A stretch of DNA of 64,000 nucleotides from positions 1-64,000 of the forward strand of contig JAHCJY010000006.1 of the NCBI GenBank assembly GCA_026126065.1. The letters run 5' to 3'. Below, piece after piece: positions 21,596 through 32,041 of this stretch (positions within the stretch are counted from its first letter, which is position 1; each line of letters begins with the position of its first letter). Source of the DNA: Bauldia sp. (GTDB lineage Bacteria; Pseudomonadota; Alphaproteobacteria; Rhizobiales; Kaistiaceae). The translations under genes and the position numbers were made by a program. A model generated the notes under the pieces. That model was given only the letters and a program-made list of their open reading frames with translations. It did not search any database and was not told the DNA's origin.

Positions 21596-22299
21596 CGGCA
21601 GCCTTCTTCGACTATCCCAAAGCAGCCGCCTTCGGCCGCGTTGTCCCCAAGAGCCGGATCTATGAGCATTCCGGCGCTGACATGACGATAAGGGACCTGT
21701 TCGTCGCCCAGGTCGATCAGATCGTCTGGAAGTACAAGCTGGCCCCTGAAACCACCAACCTCACTGCGACGAGCGCCGTAAGCGAGATCCAGGTGTTCGG
21801 CATCGGCCTGCGCACTGGCAAGCTCGACGAAGAGGTGCTGCGGGCGATCGACCGCGCGATCCCGTTCCCGTTGATCTTCGAGCTCAGCTGGTCCGGGAAG
21901 CGGAAGGCGGTGGCTGCCTTCAAGCGGCCCAGCGACGCCGATTCCACCAAGTGGGTTGTCAGCGCCTATTTCGCGACCGATTGGACGCCCGACGATGGGC
22001 AGCGTAGGCCGCTACCGCTCGCGCTCAATCTTGGAGGGCTGTACGACGCCCTCCTCACTGCGCTGATGACAGAGCCGACGGTCGACGCGGAGCAGACAGG
22101 CGAGGACATCCAGACGCGCGTGGCGCGGATGGAGGCGCTCCGGGCCAAGACGCGCGAGGTGGACCGGATCAAGGCTCGCCTTGCCCGCGAGAAGCAGTTC
22201 AACAAGCGCGTGGCGATCAATGCCGAGCTGCGTGCCGCACGGCAGGAACTGGAGCGCCTCGCTGGCCGCGATCCCGTCAGTGCCGCGACGAATGAGTAA
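21592..22299 (+). CDS. DUF4391 protein
   Basis: 235 aa. The opening FFDYPKAAAFGRVVPKSRIY resembles the start of DUF4391 proteins. It ends in a basic helix-rich tail (ARLAREKQFNKRVAINAELR) that may be a coiled coil. The TTG at 21592 overlaps the SNF2 stop (TTGA) and has AGGAGG 7 nt upstream, so translation is coupled. DUF4391 genes are known to recur beside SNF2 helicase and type III mod/res genes; their function is unknown. Small size and position suggest an accessory or bridging subunit of the complex. Confidence 0.75.
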   Translation: MTAAFFDYPKAAAFGRVVPKSRIYEHSGADMTIRDLFVAQVDQIVWKYKLAPETTNLTATSAVSEIQVFGIGLRTGKLDEEVLRAIDRAIPFPLIFELSWSGKRKAVAAFKRPSDADSTKWVVSAYFATDWTPDDGQRRPLPLALNLGGLYDALLTALMTEPTVDAEQTGEDIQTRVARMEALRAKTREVDRIKARLAREKQFNKRVAINAELRAARQELERLAGRDPVSAATNE

Positions 22300-22309
22300 A
22301 GGAATGACG

Positions 22310-24187
22310 ATGGACAAGCTGAAAATGCACAGCCCAGACTTGAGCCAGGACAACATCGCGAAGATCCGCGACCTGTTCCCCGGCTGCATGACCGCGGCGC
22401 GCGACGAGGCAACGGGCCAGCTGCGTCTGGCGGTAGATTTCGATCAACTGCGTCAGGAGCTGAGCGACCACATCGTCGATGGGCCGCAAGAGCGTTATCG
22501 ACTGGAATGGCCGGGCAAACGCGAGGCATTGATCATTTCGAATGCCCCCGTAGCCAAAACGCTTCGCCCATTGCAGAGCGAGAGTGTCAATTTTGAAAAG
22601 ACAAAGAACCTATTCATAGAGGGGGACAATCTCGATGCCATCAAGCTACTTCAGTTGGGATATCTCGGGGCAATTAAGCTCATCTATATCGACCCTCCGT
22701 ACAATACAGGCAATGATCTTATATATGAGGACAGGTTTGCTCAGGGGTCAAGCGCATATCTAGTCAACTCAATGCAAGAGGATGGGGATGGCAATAAGAT
22801 GGTGGCCAATGCGAGCGCAAATGGAAGATTCCATTCTGACTGGCTCTCCTTCATATTCCCTCGTCTGCGCGTCGCTCGCAATCTTCTAAAAGAAAACGGC
22901 ATAATTCTAATAAGCATTGATGACAATGAAGCTCATAACCTCATTGCAGCAGCAACAGAGGTTTTTGGCCGAGATAATTTCTTAGGATCTTTCGTTTGGA
23001 GGCGCAGGCAAACCTCCGATAATCGCAATTATTCGCGGCTTTCAGTTGATCATGAATATGTTGTGGCATTCGGAAAGTCTGCCGCCTCACAACTTAATGG
23101 CAGAGGGATAGACAAGGGCAAGTATACAAATCCGGACAACGATCCTAGAGGTCCATGGACGAGCGAGAACCTCACCGGTCTGGCCACCGCATCTCAAAGA
23201 CCGAACCTGCACTTTGAAATCGTTAACCCGGAAACAGGCGCCTCTTATCCGCCGAGCCCCGCCCGGGGGTGGGCCAAGAGTCGGGAGACAATCGCGCAGC
23301 TCATTGCTGAAAACAGGATCCTCTGGCCCAAAAGCCCTACCGGCCGCCCGAGGGAGAAGAAATTTCTAGATAACCTCAAGAGCCAAGTGACAGGCTTCTC
23401 CTCGTGGCTAGATAGCGACGCTACAGGCTTCAACTATAACGGCACTCGAGAAGTAACCGAACTTTTCGGCGCAAAGCTATTCGACTTTCCAAAGCCCGTT
23501 CAATTCATCAGAACGTTTATAGAGCAGGCGACTTCGGACGAAGATATTGTTCTAGATTTCTTCGCAGGTTCGGCGTCCACAGCGCATGCAGCGTTGAAGC
23601 AGTGTAGTGAGGACGGGTCAAATCGCTCCTTCATCATGGTACAAATTGCAGAGCCTACCAAAGAGGGCTCTGAGGCAGCGCAACTTGGATATGGAACGAT
23701 CGCTGACATAGCCAAAGAGCGCATTCGTCGTGCGGGAAACGATTTGCTGGATGGCGACTGCCACCCCGACTGGAACCGCGATGTCGGCTTCCGGGTCCTG
23801 AGGATAGACACCTCCAACATGCAGGACGTCTACTACCGCCCGGACCGACTCGAGCAGGGGGACCTGCTCGGCGCCGTTGACAACATCAAGCCGGACCGTA
23901 GCGCCGAGGATTTGCTGTTCCAGGTGCTCGTCGACTGGGGAGTGGACCTGATGCTGCCGATTCAGCGCGAGTCGGTGCAAGGCAAAACCGTGTTCTTTGT
24001 CGACGGAAATGCGCTGGTTGCCTGCTTTGAGACCGGCGTGACAGAGGAACTGGTGAGGGAGCTTGCCGGCCGGGAGCCGCTGCGCGTCGTGTTCCGCGAC
24101 AACGGCTTCGTGTCCGACGCGGTGAAGATCAACGTCGAGCAGGTCTTCCGCCAGGTCTCGCCCGGCACCGACGTCAAGTCGATCTGA
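22310..24187 (+). CDS. mod: Type III restriction-modification methyltransferase (Mod)
   Basis: A 625-aa adenine-N6 DNA methyltransferase. DPPYNTG at residue 128 precedes the SAM-binding motif LDFFAGSAST at ~416, the beta-class order typical of type III Mod. The segment between should be the target-recognition domain. The ATG at 22310 has AAGGA 6 nt upstream. Roughly 22540-23760 is visibly lower in GC, with AT-ending codons, than the flanking 5' and 3' ends, which suggests that the catalytic/recognition core was exchanged by recombination. Mod modifies host DNA and guides the Res subunit encoded next. Confidence 0.92.
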   Translation: MDKLKMHSPDLSQDNIAKIRDLFPGCMTAARDEATGQLRLAVDFDQLRQELSDHIVDGPQERYRLEWPGKREALIISNAPVAKTLRPLQSESVNFEKTKNLFIEGDNLDAIKLLQLGYLGAIKLIYIDPPYNTGNDLIYEDRFAQGSSAYLVNSMQEDGDGNKMVANASANGRFHSDWLSFIFPRLRVARNLLKENGIILISIDDNEAHNLIAAATEVFGRDNFLGSFVWRRRQTSDNRNYSRLSVDHEYVVAFGKSAASQLNGRGIDKGKYTNPDNDPRGPWTSENLTGLATASQRPNLHFEIVNPETGASYPPSPARGWAKSRETIAQLIAENRILWPKSPTGRPREKKFLDNLKSQVTGFSSWLDSDATGFNYNGTREVTELFGAKLFDFPKPVQFIRTFIEQATSDEDIVLDFFAGSASTAHAALKQCSEDGSNRSFIMVQIAEPTKEGSEAAQLGYGTIADIAKERIRRAGNDLLDGDCHPDWNRDVGFRVLRIDTSNMQDVYYRPDRLEQGDLLGAVDNIKPDRSAEDLLFQVLVDWGVDLMLPIQRESVQGKTVFFVDGNALVACFETGVTEELVRELAGREPLRVVFRDNGFVSDAVKINVEQVFRQVSPGTDVKSI

Positions 24188-24196
24188 GGGGCGGCC

Positions 24197-27100
24197 GTGA
24201 AGCTGAAATTCAAGGTACAGCCCTATCAAACGGAGGCCGTGAATGCGGTCGTGGACTGCTTCGCGGGGCAGCCGATGTCGAACGGGATCACCTATCGGAT
24301 CGATCCGGGCAGGAAGGCGCAGACGAGCGCCTTCGAGGACGGGTTCAAGAACGCCGAGCTAACGCCGTCGGTTGATGTGCTGGCCAACATCAAGGACGTC
24401 CAGCGCCGCCAGAACCTGCCCGTTTCCGACACGCTGGTTGCCAGCGCCGGATGCAGGATCAACCTCGACATCGAGATGGAGACGGGGACCGGCAAGACCT
24501 ACTGCTACATCAAGTCGATCTTCGAGATGAACAAACGCTTCGGCTGGTCGAAGTTCATCGTCATGGTGCCCTCGGTCGCCATCCGCGAGGGGGTCCACAA
24601 ATCGCTTGAGATCACCGCCGACCACTTCACCGAAAGTTACGGAAAGAAGGCGCGGTTCTTCATCTACAGTTCCAAGCGCCTGCACGAGCTCGAGAGCTTT
24701 TCGTCGGACGCTGGCATCAATGTGATGGTCATCAACATCCAGGCGTTTGCGGCCCGCGGCGCCGACAATCGCCGCATCTATGAGGAGCTGGACGACTTCC
24801 AGTCTCGCAAGCCCATCGACGTGATCGCCAGCAATCGGCCGATCCTGATCCTCGACGAGCCGCAGAAGATGGAAGGCGCGGCCACGATGGAGGCGCTACC
24901 GAAGTTCAAGCCGCTCATGATCCTGCGCTACTCGGCGACCCACAAGACGCAGCACAACCGCGTTCACCGGATGGATGCGCTCGACGCCTATAACCAGAAG
25001 CTGGTGAAGAAGATTGCGGTCCGAGGTATCCAGACGCGCGGGCTCGCGGGCACGAACGCCTATCTTTACCTTGAGGGCATCGAAATCTCGAACAAGGCGC
25101 CGGTGGCGCGGCTCGAGATCGAGGTGAAGCTCGCGACCGGCGAGATCAAGCGCCAACTCAAGAGACTGGAGTTCCGTGACGACCTGTTCGCAAAGTCCGA
25201 AGAGCTGGACCAGTATCGCGACGGCTTCATAATCTCCCAGATCGACGCCCGCCATGACACCGTCGAGTTCACCAACGGCTTGGTGCTCCGGGCGGGTGAG
25301 GCGACAGGCGACGTATCCGAGCGCGACATACGACGCATCCAGATCCGGGAGACGATCAAGGCGCATCTCGACAAGGAGAAGCAGCTCTTCGCCCAGGGCA
25401 TCAAGGTGCTCTCGCTGTTCTTCATCGACGAGGTGGTGAAATACCGCGACTACGCACAGTCCGATGAGAAGGGCGAGTATGCCCGCGTGTTCGAGGGGGA
25501 GTATGAGCTTCTCAAGACGGAGTACCTAGCGGAGCTGGCGATCGACAACGACGCCTACCGCAAGCATCTGGCCGGCATCGATGCGGCCAAGACGCACAAC
25601 GGCTATTTCTCGATCGACAAGAAGACCAACCGCCTGAAGGACCCCGCCGTCGGCGCCCGGTCGGTCGATTCAGACGACGTGGACGCCTACGACCTGATCC
25701 TGAGGGACAAGGAACGGCTGCTGTCCTTCGCGGAGCCCACGCGGTTCATCTTCTCGCATTCCGCGCTTCGGGAAGGGTGGGACAATCCCAACGTCTTCGT
25801 CATGTGCATGCTCAAGCACAGCGACAACACCGTTTCGCGGCGGCAGGAGGTTGGCCGCGGACTTCGCCTGTCGGTCGATCAGAACGGCGACCGGATGGAT
25901 AACCCCGCGGTCGTCCACGACGTCAACGTCCTCACGGTCGTGGCCAGCGAGAGCTACAAGAACTTCGTGGCCGGTCTGCAGAAGGAGATCGCCGACACGC
26001 TGACGTCGCGTCCGCGCAGGGCCACGGAGGCCTACTTCACAGGACAAACCATCACGACGGAAGCCGGCCCGGTGGAGATAACGCCGGCCATGGCGAAGCA
26101 GATCTACCGTTACCTCGTTAAGAACGACTATTCCGACGACGCGGACGAGATCACCAGCGCATACCACCAGGCGAGGGAAGCCGGAAGCTTGGCGGCTTTG
26201 CCGGACGAGCTGAAGGTTCACGCGGATCAGATCTTCCAGATCATCGACAGCGTGTTCAGCGACGCGCAGCTGCCGAAGATCGAGGATGGCCGCAAGCCGA
26301 AGACCAATCCACTCAACGACAATTTCGAGAAGAGGGAGTTCCAGGAGCTCTGGCGGCGCATCAATCAGAAGGCCGTTTATCGGGTCGAGTTCGACTCCGG
26401 GGAATTGATCCGCAAATGCGTAAGCGCCCTCGATAGCCAGCTTCGCGTGACGCCGCTCCAGTACACCATCCAGACGGGGATCCAGGGTGATGGGCTGACC
26501 GATGAGCAGCTGAAGGCAGGCGATGGCTTTGCCTTGACGGGATCGACAACCGAGCGCGGCGGGTCGATCCATTCGCTCGTGAAGTACGACCTCCTCGGGA
26601 AGATCGCCGAAAACACGGAGCTTACGCGCAAGACCGCAGCGGAGATCATGACCGGCATCCAGGCGAGCGTGTTCGGGCAGTTCAAAGAGAACCCGGAGCA
26701 CTTCATTGCCGAAGCCTCGCGGATCATCGCCGAGCAGAAGGCCGCGATGGTGATTGAGCGGCTGGCCTACGACGGTCTCGCCGAGGTTTACGACGTTCAG
26801 ATATTCACCGCGAACCAGGCTGGCCAGGACTTTTCCAAGGCCTCAGTAAAGCTCAAGCGCCACGTGTACGACTACGTCGTCACAGATTCTGACATCGAGA
26901 AAAACTTCGTCGGCCAGCTCGATGCCGCAAGTGAAGTGGTAGTCTACGCGAAGCTGCCACGCGGCTTCCTGATCCCGACGCCCGTGGGCGACTACAACCC
27001 GGACTGGGCGATTTCATTCAAGGAGGGAAGTGTCAAGCACATCTACTTCGTGGCGGAAACCAAAGGCACCATGTCGTCGCTGAAGCTCCGTGAGATCGAG

Positions 27101-27232
27101 AACTCCAAGATCGCTTGCGCCCGGAAGTTTTTTGACGAGATCGGACGGCGGGTGTCCGAGGATCGGGTCAAGTATGACGTAGTTACCAGCTACGAGAAGC
27201 TCATGGATATCGTGGGCGGACATGCCGTGTGA
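24197..27232 (+). CDS. res: Type III restriction endonuclease subunit Res
   Basis: A 1011-aa SF2 helicase-nuclease. Walker A ETGTGKT at 95-101, [10 protein letters not shown] near 220, and helicase motif VI region [15 protein letters not shown]. The C-terminal PD-(D/E)XK nuclease shows NPDWAISF (Asp ~935) and FVAETKG (Glu-x-Lys ~953-955). The GTG at 24197 follows GAGGGG and lies 9 nt after mod. Type III enzymes need Mod for recognition and cleave after ATP-driven communication between two sites. All motifs look intact, so the system is probably active. It converges on mcrC. Confidence 0.92.
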   Translation: MKLKFKVQPYQTEAVNAVVDCFAGQPMSNGITYRIDPGRKAQTSAFEDGFKNAELTPSVDVLANIKDVQRRQNLPVSDTLVASAGCRINLDIEMETGTGKTYCYIKSIFEMNKRFGWSKFIVMVPSVAIREGVHKSLEITADHFTESYGKKARFFIYSSKRLHELESFSSDAGINVMVINIQAFAARGADNRRIYEELDDFQSRKPIDVIASNRPILILDEPQKMEGAATMEALPKFKPLMILRYSATHKTQHNRVHRMDALDAYNQKLVKKIAVRGIQTRGLAGTNAYLYLEGIEISNKAPVARLEIEVKLATGEIKRQLKRLEFRDDLFAKSEELDQYRDGFIISQIDARHDTVEFTNGLVLRAGEATGDVSERDIRRIQIRETIKAHLDKEKQLFAQGIKVLSLFFIDEVVKYRDYAQSDEKGEYARVFEGEYELLKTEYLAELAIDNDAYRKHLAGIDAAKTHNGYFSIDKKTNRLKDPAVGARSVDSDDVDAYDLILRDKERLLSFAEPTRFIFSHSALREGWDNPNVFVMCMLKHSDNTVSRRQEVGRGLRLSVDQNGDRMDNPAVVHDVNVLTVVASESYKNFVAGLQKEIADTLTSRPRRATEAYFTGQTITTEAGPVEITPAMAKQIYRYLVKNDYSDDADEITSAYHQAREAGSLAALPDELKVHADQIFQIIDSVFSDAQLPKIEDGRKPKTNPLNDNFEKREFQELWRRINQKAVYRVEFDSGELIRKCVSALDSQLRVTPLQYTIQTGIQGDGLTDEQLKAGDGFALTGSTTERGGSIHSLVKYDLLGKIAENTELTRKTAAEIMTGIQASVFGQFKENPEHFIAEASRIIAEQKAAMVIERLAYDGLAEVYDVQIFTANQAGQDFSKASVKLKRHVYDYVVTDSDIEKNFVGQLDAASEVVVYAKLPRGFLIPTPVGDYNPDWAISFKEGSVKHIYFVAETKGTMSSLKLREIENSKIACARKFFDEIGRRVSEDRVKYDVVTSYEKLMDIVGGHAV

Positions 27233-27402
27233 CAACGAAAGCGATGGTGCTGGGCCTTGGGTGTCCGGTGCCCGAAACACGCGAAGCCTTGAGGTCCCGC
27301 ACTGGTCACCAACTGGGCTCCGATACTCGTGAGCGGTCCCGCGCGAGAAATTTCCACCGATCGGCCACATCGCCGCAAATGGCAGACATGCCCACGCCCG
27401 AA

Positions 27403-28668
27403 TCACCCGACTTCCGTCAGCAATCGGAGACGGTCAAGCATCCCGCGGCGGCGGCTCACGTCGAAAGTCGCGATGGACAGCACCCGATCTGCTCCTGCGA
27501 CTTGATAATTGGCTAGCCGTCTGTCGTCGGTGCCGAGGTCCTCGTGGTGCGGATAGAGCAGCATCAGGTGCCGGCAGCCATAAACCTGCCCATAGGCCAT
27601 CATCTGATAGACGTCGCCCTGCGCCACGCCTTGCTTGGCGTCGTCAATGCGGGGGGAGAGCCGCTTCCATTTGGTGTCGATCACCCAGACAATATCGCTC
27701 CCCCGTCGAACGATGATGTCCGGCCGCGTCTGGAAGCGCGTTGCCCCAGTCTCAGGCTCAATTAGGCAGTGGCGGAGCCCACCCTGAGCGGTGACGGAGA
27801 GACCGTACGGGCGCAGCGCGCGCCCAAGCATTCGCGAAACGTATTCCTCGAACAGGTCATTCATCGGGAATAGCAGGGAAAACCCTCGTCCGGCGCCGCT
27901 CGATGTCGTCTGGAAGCGGCTACCGAGGAGAAGGCGGGCCAGGACGAGCAACTCGCGCCAGCGGGAGTTTGTCCGGTCGAGAACGATCTCCTCGAGCAGT
28001 GTGGAAGGATCGACGTCCCTGACTTCCGCGAAGTCGAAGGCGAGCTCACGCAGAAGCCGCTGGGTCTCTGCCGTTCGCGCCCATCTGCTCAGGCGCGTCA
28101 CCGCGGCCTTCATTACTCGATTGATCGGAACGTCCGCCGACAGTGCATCATAGCGGCAGGCCAGGATCTGCGGGGAGGCAACGTGCGTCGTGAACTGGCG
28201 CTTCAAGTCGAGCCGGCCACGGAGCACCGGCAGGTCTTCCTCGATACCGACGTACCGACGCGGCAGACCCTCGCGCGCCGCATCCGCGAGCTTTCGGGCA
28301 AACAGGCGGATCAGGATCTCGAGGAGATCATCTCGCTGCCAGTCGAGGTCAGCTACGCGGCCGGCGGCAACGTCGACATCAATCGCAACGCCGAGCATGT
28401 GTACCAGTTGCCGGCGAACGTCGCCGGTCGTGAGGTTCGCGATCTTTGGCAGGATTTCGAGCGAGCAGCCGTCGGCCGCTATGACCCCCACGACCTGCTT
28501 CGCCTGGAGGGCCGTCCGCCCGTGGATTAAGATGTCACCGCCACCTCGACCGCCTAGTGGCGAGGAAGAGGCCACGGCGGCGATACGATCCGCCAGTCCG
28601 GATGGGATCTCGGCGGCTCCCGCGCCGTAGGCAATCCGCCCCCATTCCAGAACAGTGCGTTGGATCAT
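27403..28668 (-). CDS. mcrC: McrC-type 5-methylcytosine restriction nuclease subunit
   Basis: A 421-aa PD-(D/E)XK nuclease subunit of an McrBC modification-dependent restriction system. Visible are RYVGIEEDLPVLRGRLDL, the family core, then the catalytic RPDIIV (Asp ~316) and VIDTKWKRL (Asp-x-Lys ~329). The ATG overlaps the mcrB stop (ATGA), so the two are co-translated. The longer open frame to 28905 lies inside mcrB and is spurious. It cleaves DNA when activated by McrB GTPase hexamers. Confidence 0.93.
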   Translation of the reverse strand: MIQRTVLEWGRIAYGAGAAEIPSGLADRIAAVASSSPLGGRGGGDILIHGRTALQAKQVVGVIAADGCSLEILPKIANLTTGDVRRQLVHMLGVAIDVDVAAGRVADLDWQRDDLLEILIRLFARKLADAAREGLPRRYVGIEEDLPVLRGRLDLKRQFTTHVASPQILACRYDALSADVPINRVMKAAVTRLSRWARTAETQRLLRELAFDFAEVRDVDPSTLLEEIVLDRTNSRWRELLVLARLLLGSRFQTTSSGAGRGFSLLFPMNDLFEEYVSRMLGRALRPYGLSVTAQGGLRHCLIEPETGATRFQTRPDIIVRRGSDIVWVIDTKWKRLSPRIDDAKQGVAQGDVYQMMAYGQVYGCRHLMLLYPHHEDLGTDDRRLANYQVAGADRVLSIATFDVSRRRGMLDRLRLLTEVG

Positions 28669-31600
28669 GCGAATGCGTAGGCATCGTCGGCAAATGCAGC
28701 TTTCACCCGCCAGCTGTAGCGCGGCTCGGCGCCATCGTCGGCGGATCGAGGCGGTGAGAGGAGGACCCGCTCGAGGAAGCGCCCCGCCCCGTCTGCATCG
28801 CCCAGAACCAGCGCAATCTTGGCCCAATCCTCGTGGAAGTACTCGGCAAGCAGCGGAATCACCCGGTCGCGCATCACTCGATCGACGTCCTCCCGCGAGA
28901 CGCAACCCATGAAGTAGGCGTGTCCTATCTGGTGTTCCCTGTCGAAAAGGTACTCGATCCGGGCGTTGATGACCGTGAGGAGCTTGGCCACGTCGATTCC
29001 GCCTGGCTCGCCCATCCGCCTCAAGACAGATGGATCGGGCATCAGCTCACGGAAACGGAAGCGCCTCCGGAGAGCTGTGTCGAGAAGGGCGATCGACCGG
29101 TCCGCGGTGTTCATAGTGCCCACAATGTGGAGATTCTCCGGAACGCCGAAGGCGTCGCCAGAGTAGGGCAGCTTCACCGTCAGTGCGCCCGGTTGACCAA
29201 GCCGCTTGTCGGGCTCGATCAGCGTGATGAGCTCACCGAAGACTTTCGAGATGTTGGCGCGATTGATCTCGTCGATGACAAGAACGAACTGGTCAGGACG
29301 CGACGCTGTCGCGTCGGTCCCCGGAAGGAGACGCGCCAGGGCCTCTCGCTTTAGATAGACTTCGCCCAACTGGTAGCAGGAACGCTGCATAAACGTCTTT
29401 GAGTAAATCGCATCGACGGGCAGTGACTCGTTCTTGATCAACCACCTCACGTCCCTGCGGTGGTTGTAGTCGCGCTCTCCAGTGGGCTCGTACCGATATG
29501 GCCCGGTGATCTCACCCACAGCTCGGAAGCGGGAGTTTCCCTCTGACACAACGACGATGTCGCCTTCCCGCATTGATCCGCGGAAAGCCCAGAGCTGAGC
29601 GATGTTGCTGTCTCTACCACTCGTACCGGGTTGGATCTCGTTCCAACGTTCGCGAACCTTCTCGAAATTAGTGTAACGCGCGTCCGTCCAGTCCTCTTCA
29701 CCACCCCAGCCCAGCACAATGTAGTTGCCCTTGATGGCAGCGTCATAGATCTGATCCTCAGTGCCGGCGCGGCCGAGGGACATCTTGAAGACCTGTCTGC
29801 CATCGAGATCGAACGGCGCGGTTCCGCCTCGCCTCCGCGCCTGTTCCGCTAGTGCCGAGATTTCCCGGAAGGCGCCCAGACGCGGTTCGAGGGAGAACCC
29901 CAGGGGCGCCACGGTCGTCTGGTCACCTGCGGCCGGTTCCACCCGAGCTGTTGACGGCCGCAGTCCTTCGACGAAATCCTCGTACGAATAGGACTGGTGA
30001 AAGGTGACGAACTCGATTTGCCCCATGTCCACAAGAGAGCGATAACGCGCCTCTGTCGCCCCACGCTCGCTCGGCACATCGCCGTCGCACAGCCGCACTG
30101 CCTCCTCGATGCTCTGATAGGTCTTTCCGGTGCCTGGGGGGCCATAGAGAATGAGATTGGTCGGCAAACTCTTTGGCATGCGCTCTTCCGTTTGAGGGTT
30201 GACGCCAGACACCGGAAGACGACTCCGGCAGGTGACCCAGATGAACCCCTGGACATCCCAAAGATCGCGGGGACGCCAGCCCCAGCGATCCCGCATCGTG
30301 ACAAATATCGCGCGGCACATGGCCAGAATGGCGGAGTGCTCCGCAGGCGCCAGAGGAGCGTTGGCAAACGCCGAGCCACCACAGAGCATGTTCCAGGCGT
30401 TCCAGAACCGCGTGTAGCTGATCGCGATGGCCTCCTGGGGCCGTGCCAGTGCGAGGACCAGCGTTGGGAGGATCCGGCTGTCGGCGTATGGCTTGCTGGC
30501 CTCCTGGCCCTCCAGCAGCAGGGGCCACACGGTGGTGAGGAAGGCATCAGCCGCCGCCTCGACGGGCCTCGTGTCCAGGGCCAGTCGGCCGACTGCTTCT
30601 TCGAGCACCCCCGGATGGAGTTCCATGATGCCTCTCAGGCGCTCGGTCACGCGAAAATCGCCCAGCAGATTTGACCGCTTCCGAATAGCCTCAAGAACGT
30701 GCTTGCCCCTTGCAGTGTCGGTCGGAGCAGCACCCTCCGTCAGGGCAGAATGGACCTCCAAAACAACTGCACGTTTGTACTTGTCCTCGGATTCAAAGTA
30801 GCCTCCAGACGTAGCTGGGAATGCTTCCGGTAGAAAGTCTGTATATTGGCTGAGGAAGATCTGCTTCAGCCGTTCAAGCACCGTCAGATCGATCACAGAG
30901 GCCGAGTCGTACCAGTCCAAGGCAGCATCGAGTTGGAGCCGATCCGAAACCTTCAAAAGGAAAACCGGCTTGGGAAATCCCTGCTCCCTGAACTCCGCTG
31001 CTGGCTGATGGGTGAGCCTACCTGGAAGGTTCGAGTGTCGGCTCTCTGCCGCTTCGTAGGGGCGAGCCGGTCCCGGAGGCGGACCGTTCCGCCCTTCAGC
31101 CTCAAACCAGATCGCCGGCCGGGCGTCGTTGAGCTGCAGCGCGAGCTGGCGGCCATCTGCAGTTCTGAATGAGGCAATGTACACCGACTCGCGAAACGGA
31201 GCTCCATACCTTTGCCGCAGCACTGCCTCAGCCGCCGCGGGATCAAATCCACCGCCGGAGATCGCGAAAGTCAGAACTACGGTAGAGCTGTTCGCGGGTC
31301 CTTCGCGCTGGAGCAAGACAACGTTGGCCCTTTCCTGGAAGAGCCGCGCTTCCAGGGCGCTACAGACCGCGGGCATTGCGTTCTGCAGCCCCATGTCTCG
31401 GTGAACGTCCCCCGCCCTTATCGTGACTTGAGAATCCCCTCGCGCCCTTGCCGGCACCACGTAGTGCTCTTCGGCGAACGATCGGATGCGATCCGCCTGA
31501 CTGATGTCGCTGTCAGAGTCTTCCCGACCGAACGGCGCTGCGTCCGGGCCTCCCGGCCGGCTTCCGAACTCACCGAGAAAGTACGCCGACCGGCCATCGG

Positions 31601-31916
31601 GTCGGGATGACTTCATGAAGTCGGCTCTGCCAGAATCACGGAGTGCTTTCGCGTCGTTGAATTGGGGCCCCCCGCAAGCGGCCCGGATCTCATCGCGCGT
31701 TGCTCCAGTCGGACGACAGAACATCACCCAGGCCAAGCCGTACTTCTTCGCTGCGGGTGCACCGAGCCTGAGAGCCAGTGTCACCGCCGCTTCGTCGGGC
31801 ACTTCCCCGGCCTCTTCGGGCCAGCCCTCGGGCAAGAGATTGGCCCAAGCGCGCAAGTGTTCCTGGAGCAACCTTGCACCCCCATCCTCAAGGCGAGGCT
31901 TGCGCCTGCCACCCAA
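28665..31916 (-). CDS. mcrB: McrB GTPase with EVE-like insert
   Basis: A ~1083-aa AAA+ GTPase that recognises modified DNA and drives McrC. Walker A YGPPGTGKT has Lys598; VTFHQSYSYEDFVEGLRP follows; Walker B is LVIDEINRANISKVFGEL near 879, and the GTP-specific VGTMNTADRS near 935. Between Walker A and B, about residues 705-825 look like an EVE/PUA-type reader (GNYIVLGWGG, FRGSMREGDIVVVSEGNSRF). The N-terminal ~580 residues contain a winged-helix-like part (IRAGDVHRDMGLQNAMP) and no domain I can name. The start is uncertain: TTG at 31916 has poor spacing, and another TTG lies 16 codons in. It is much longer than E. coli McrB (459 aa). Confidence 0.88.
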   Translation of the reverse strand: MGGRRKPRLEDGGARLLQEHLRAWANLLPEGWPEEAGEVPDEAAVTLALRLGAPAAKKYGLAWVMFCRPTGATRDEIRAACGGPQFNDAKALRDSGRADFMKSSRPDGRSAYFLGEFGSRPGGPDAAPFGREDSDSDISQADRIRSFAEEHYVVPARARGDSQVTIRAGDVHRDMGLQNAMPAVCSALEARLFQERANVVLLQREGPANSSTVVLTFAISGGGFDPAAAEAVLRQRYGAPFRESVYIASFRTADGRQLALQLNDARPAIWFEAEGRNGPPPGPARPYEAAESRHSNLPGRLTHQPAAEFREQGFPKPVFLLKVSDRLQLDAALDWYDSASVIDLTVLERLKQIFLSQYTDFLPEAFPATSGGYFESEDKYKRAVVLEVHSALTEGAAPTDTARGKHVLEAIRKRSNLLGDFRVTERLRGIMELHPGVLEEAVGRLALDTRPVEAAADAFLTTVWPLLLEGQEASKPYADSRILPTLVLALARPQEAIAISYTRFWNAWNMLCGGSAFANAPLAPAEHSAILAMCRAIFVTMRDRWGWRPRDLWDVQGFIWVTCRSRLPVSGVNPQTEERMPKSLPTNLILYGPPGTGKTYQSIEEAVRLCDGDVPSERGATEARYRSLVDMGQIEFVTFHQSYSYEDFVEGLRPSTARVEPAAGDQTTVAPLGFSLEPRLGAFREISALAEQARRRGGTAPFDLDGRQVFKMSLGRAGTEDQIYDAAIKGNYIVLGWGGEEDWTDARYTNFEKVRERWNEIQPGTSGRDSNIAQLWAFRGSMREGDIVVVSEGNSRFRAVGEITGPYRYEPTGERDYNHRRDVRWLIKNESLPVDAIYSKTFMQRSCYQLGEVYLKREALARLLPGTDATASRPDQFVLVIDEINRANISKVFGELITLIEPDKRLGQPGALTVKLPYSGDAFGVPENLHIVGTMNTADRSIALLDTALRRRFRFRELMPDPSVLRRMGEPGGIDVAKLLTVINARIEYLFDREHQIGHAYFMGCVSREDVDRVMRDRVIPLLAEYFHEDWAKIALVLGDADGAGRFLERVLLSPPRSADDGAEPRYSWRVKAAFADDAYAFA

Positions 31917-32041
31917 TCCGTCGGCACCTAGCTGGGTCGCTTAAAGACTCAGTTGGCCTTGATGGGAGGGTTCTACTATCAGGAGATGTAGCGGCGCTAC
32001 CGCCCAAGAATGGGCCGCCAAGCCGCCTGCGGGGGCAGCAG

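Noticed and set aside
25670..26701. 343-aa minus-strand frame inside res
   Set aside because: Shadow frame; the plus-strand Res protein is continuous with all its motifs.
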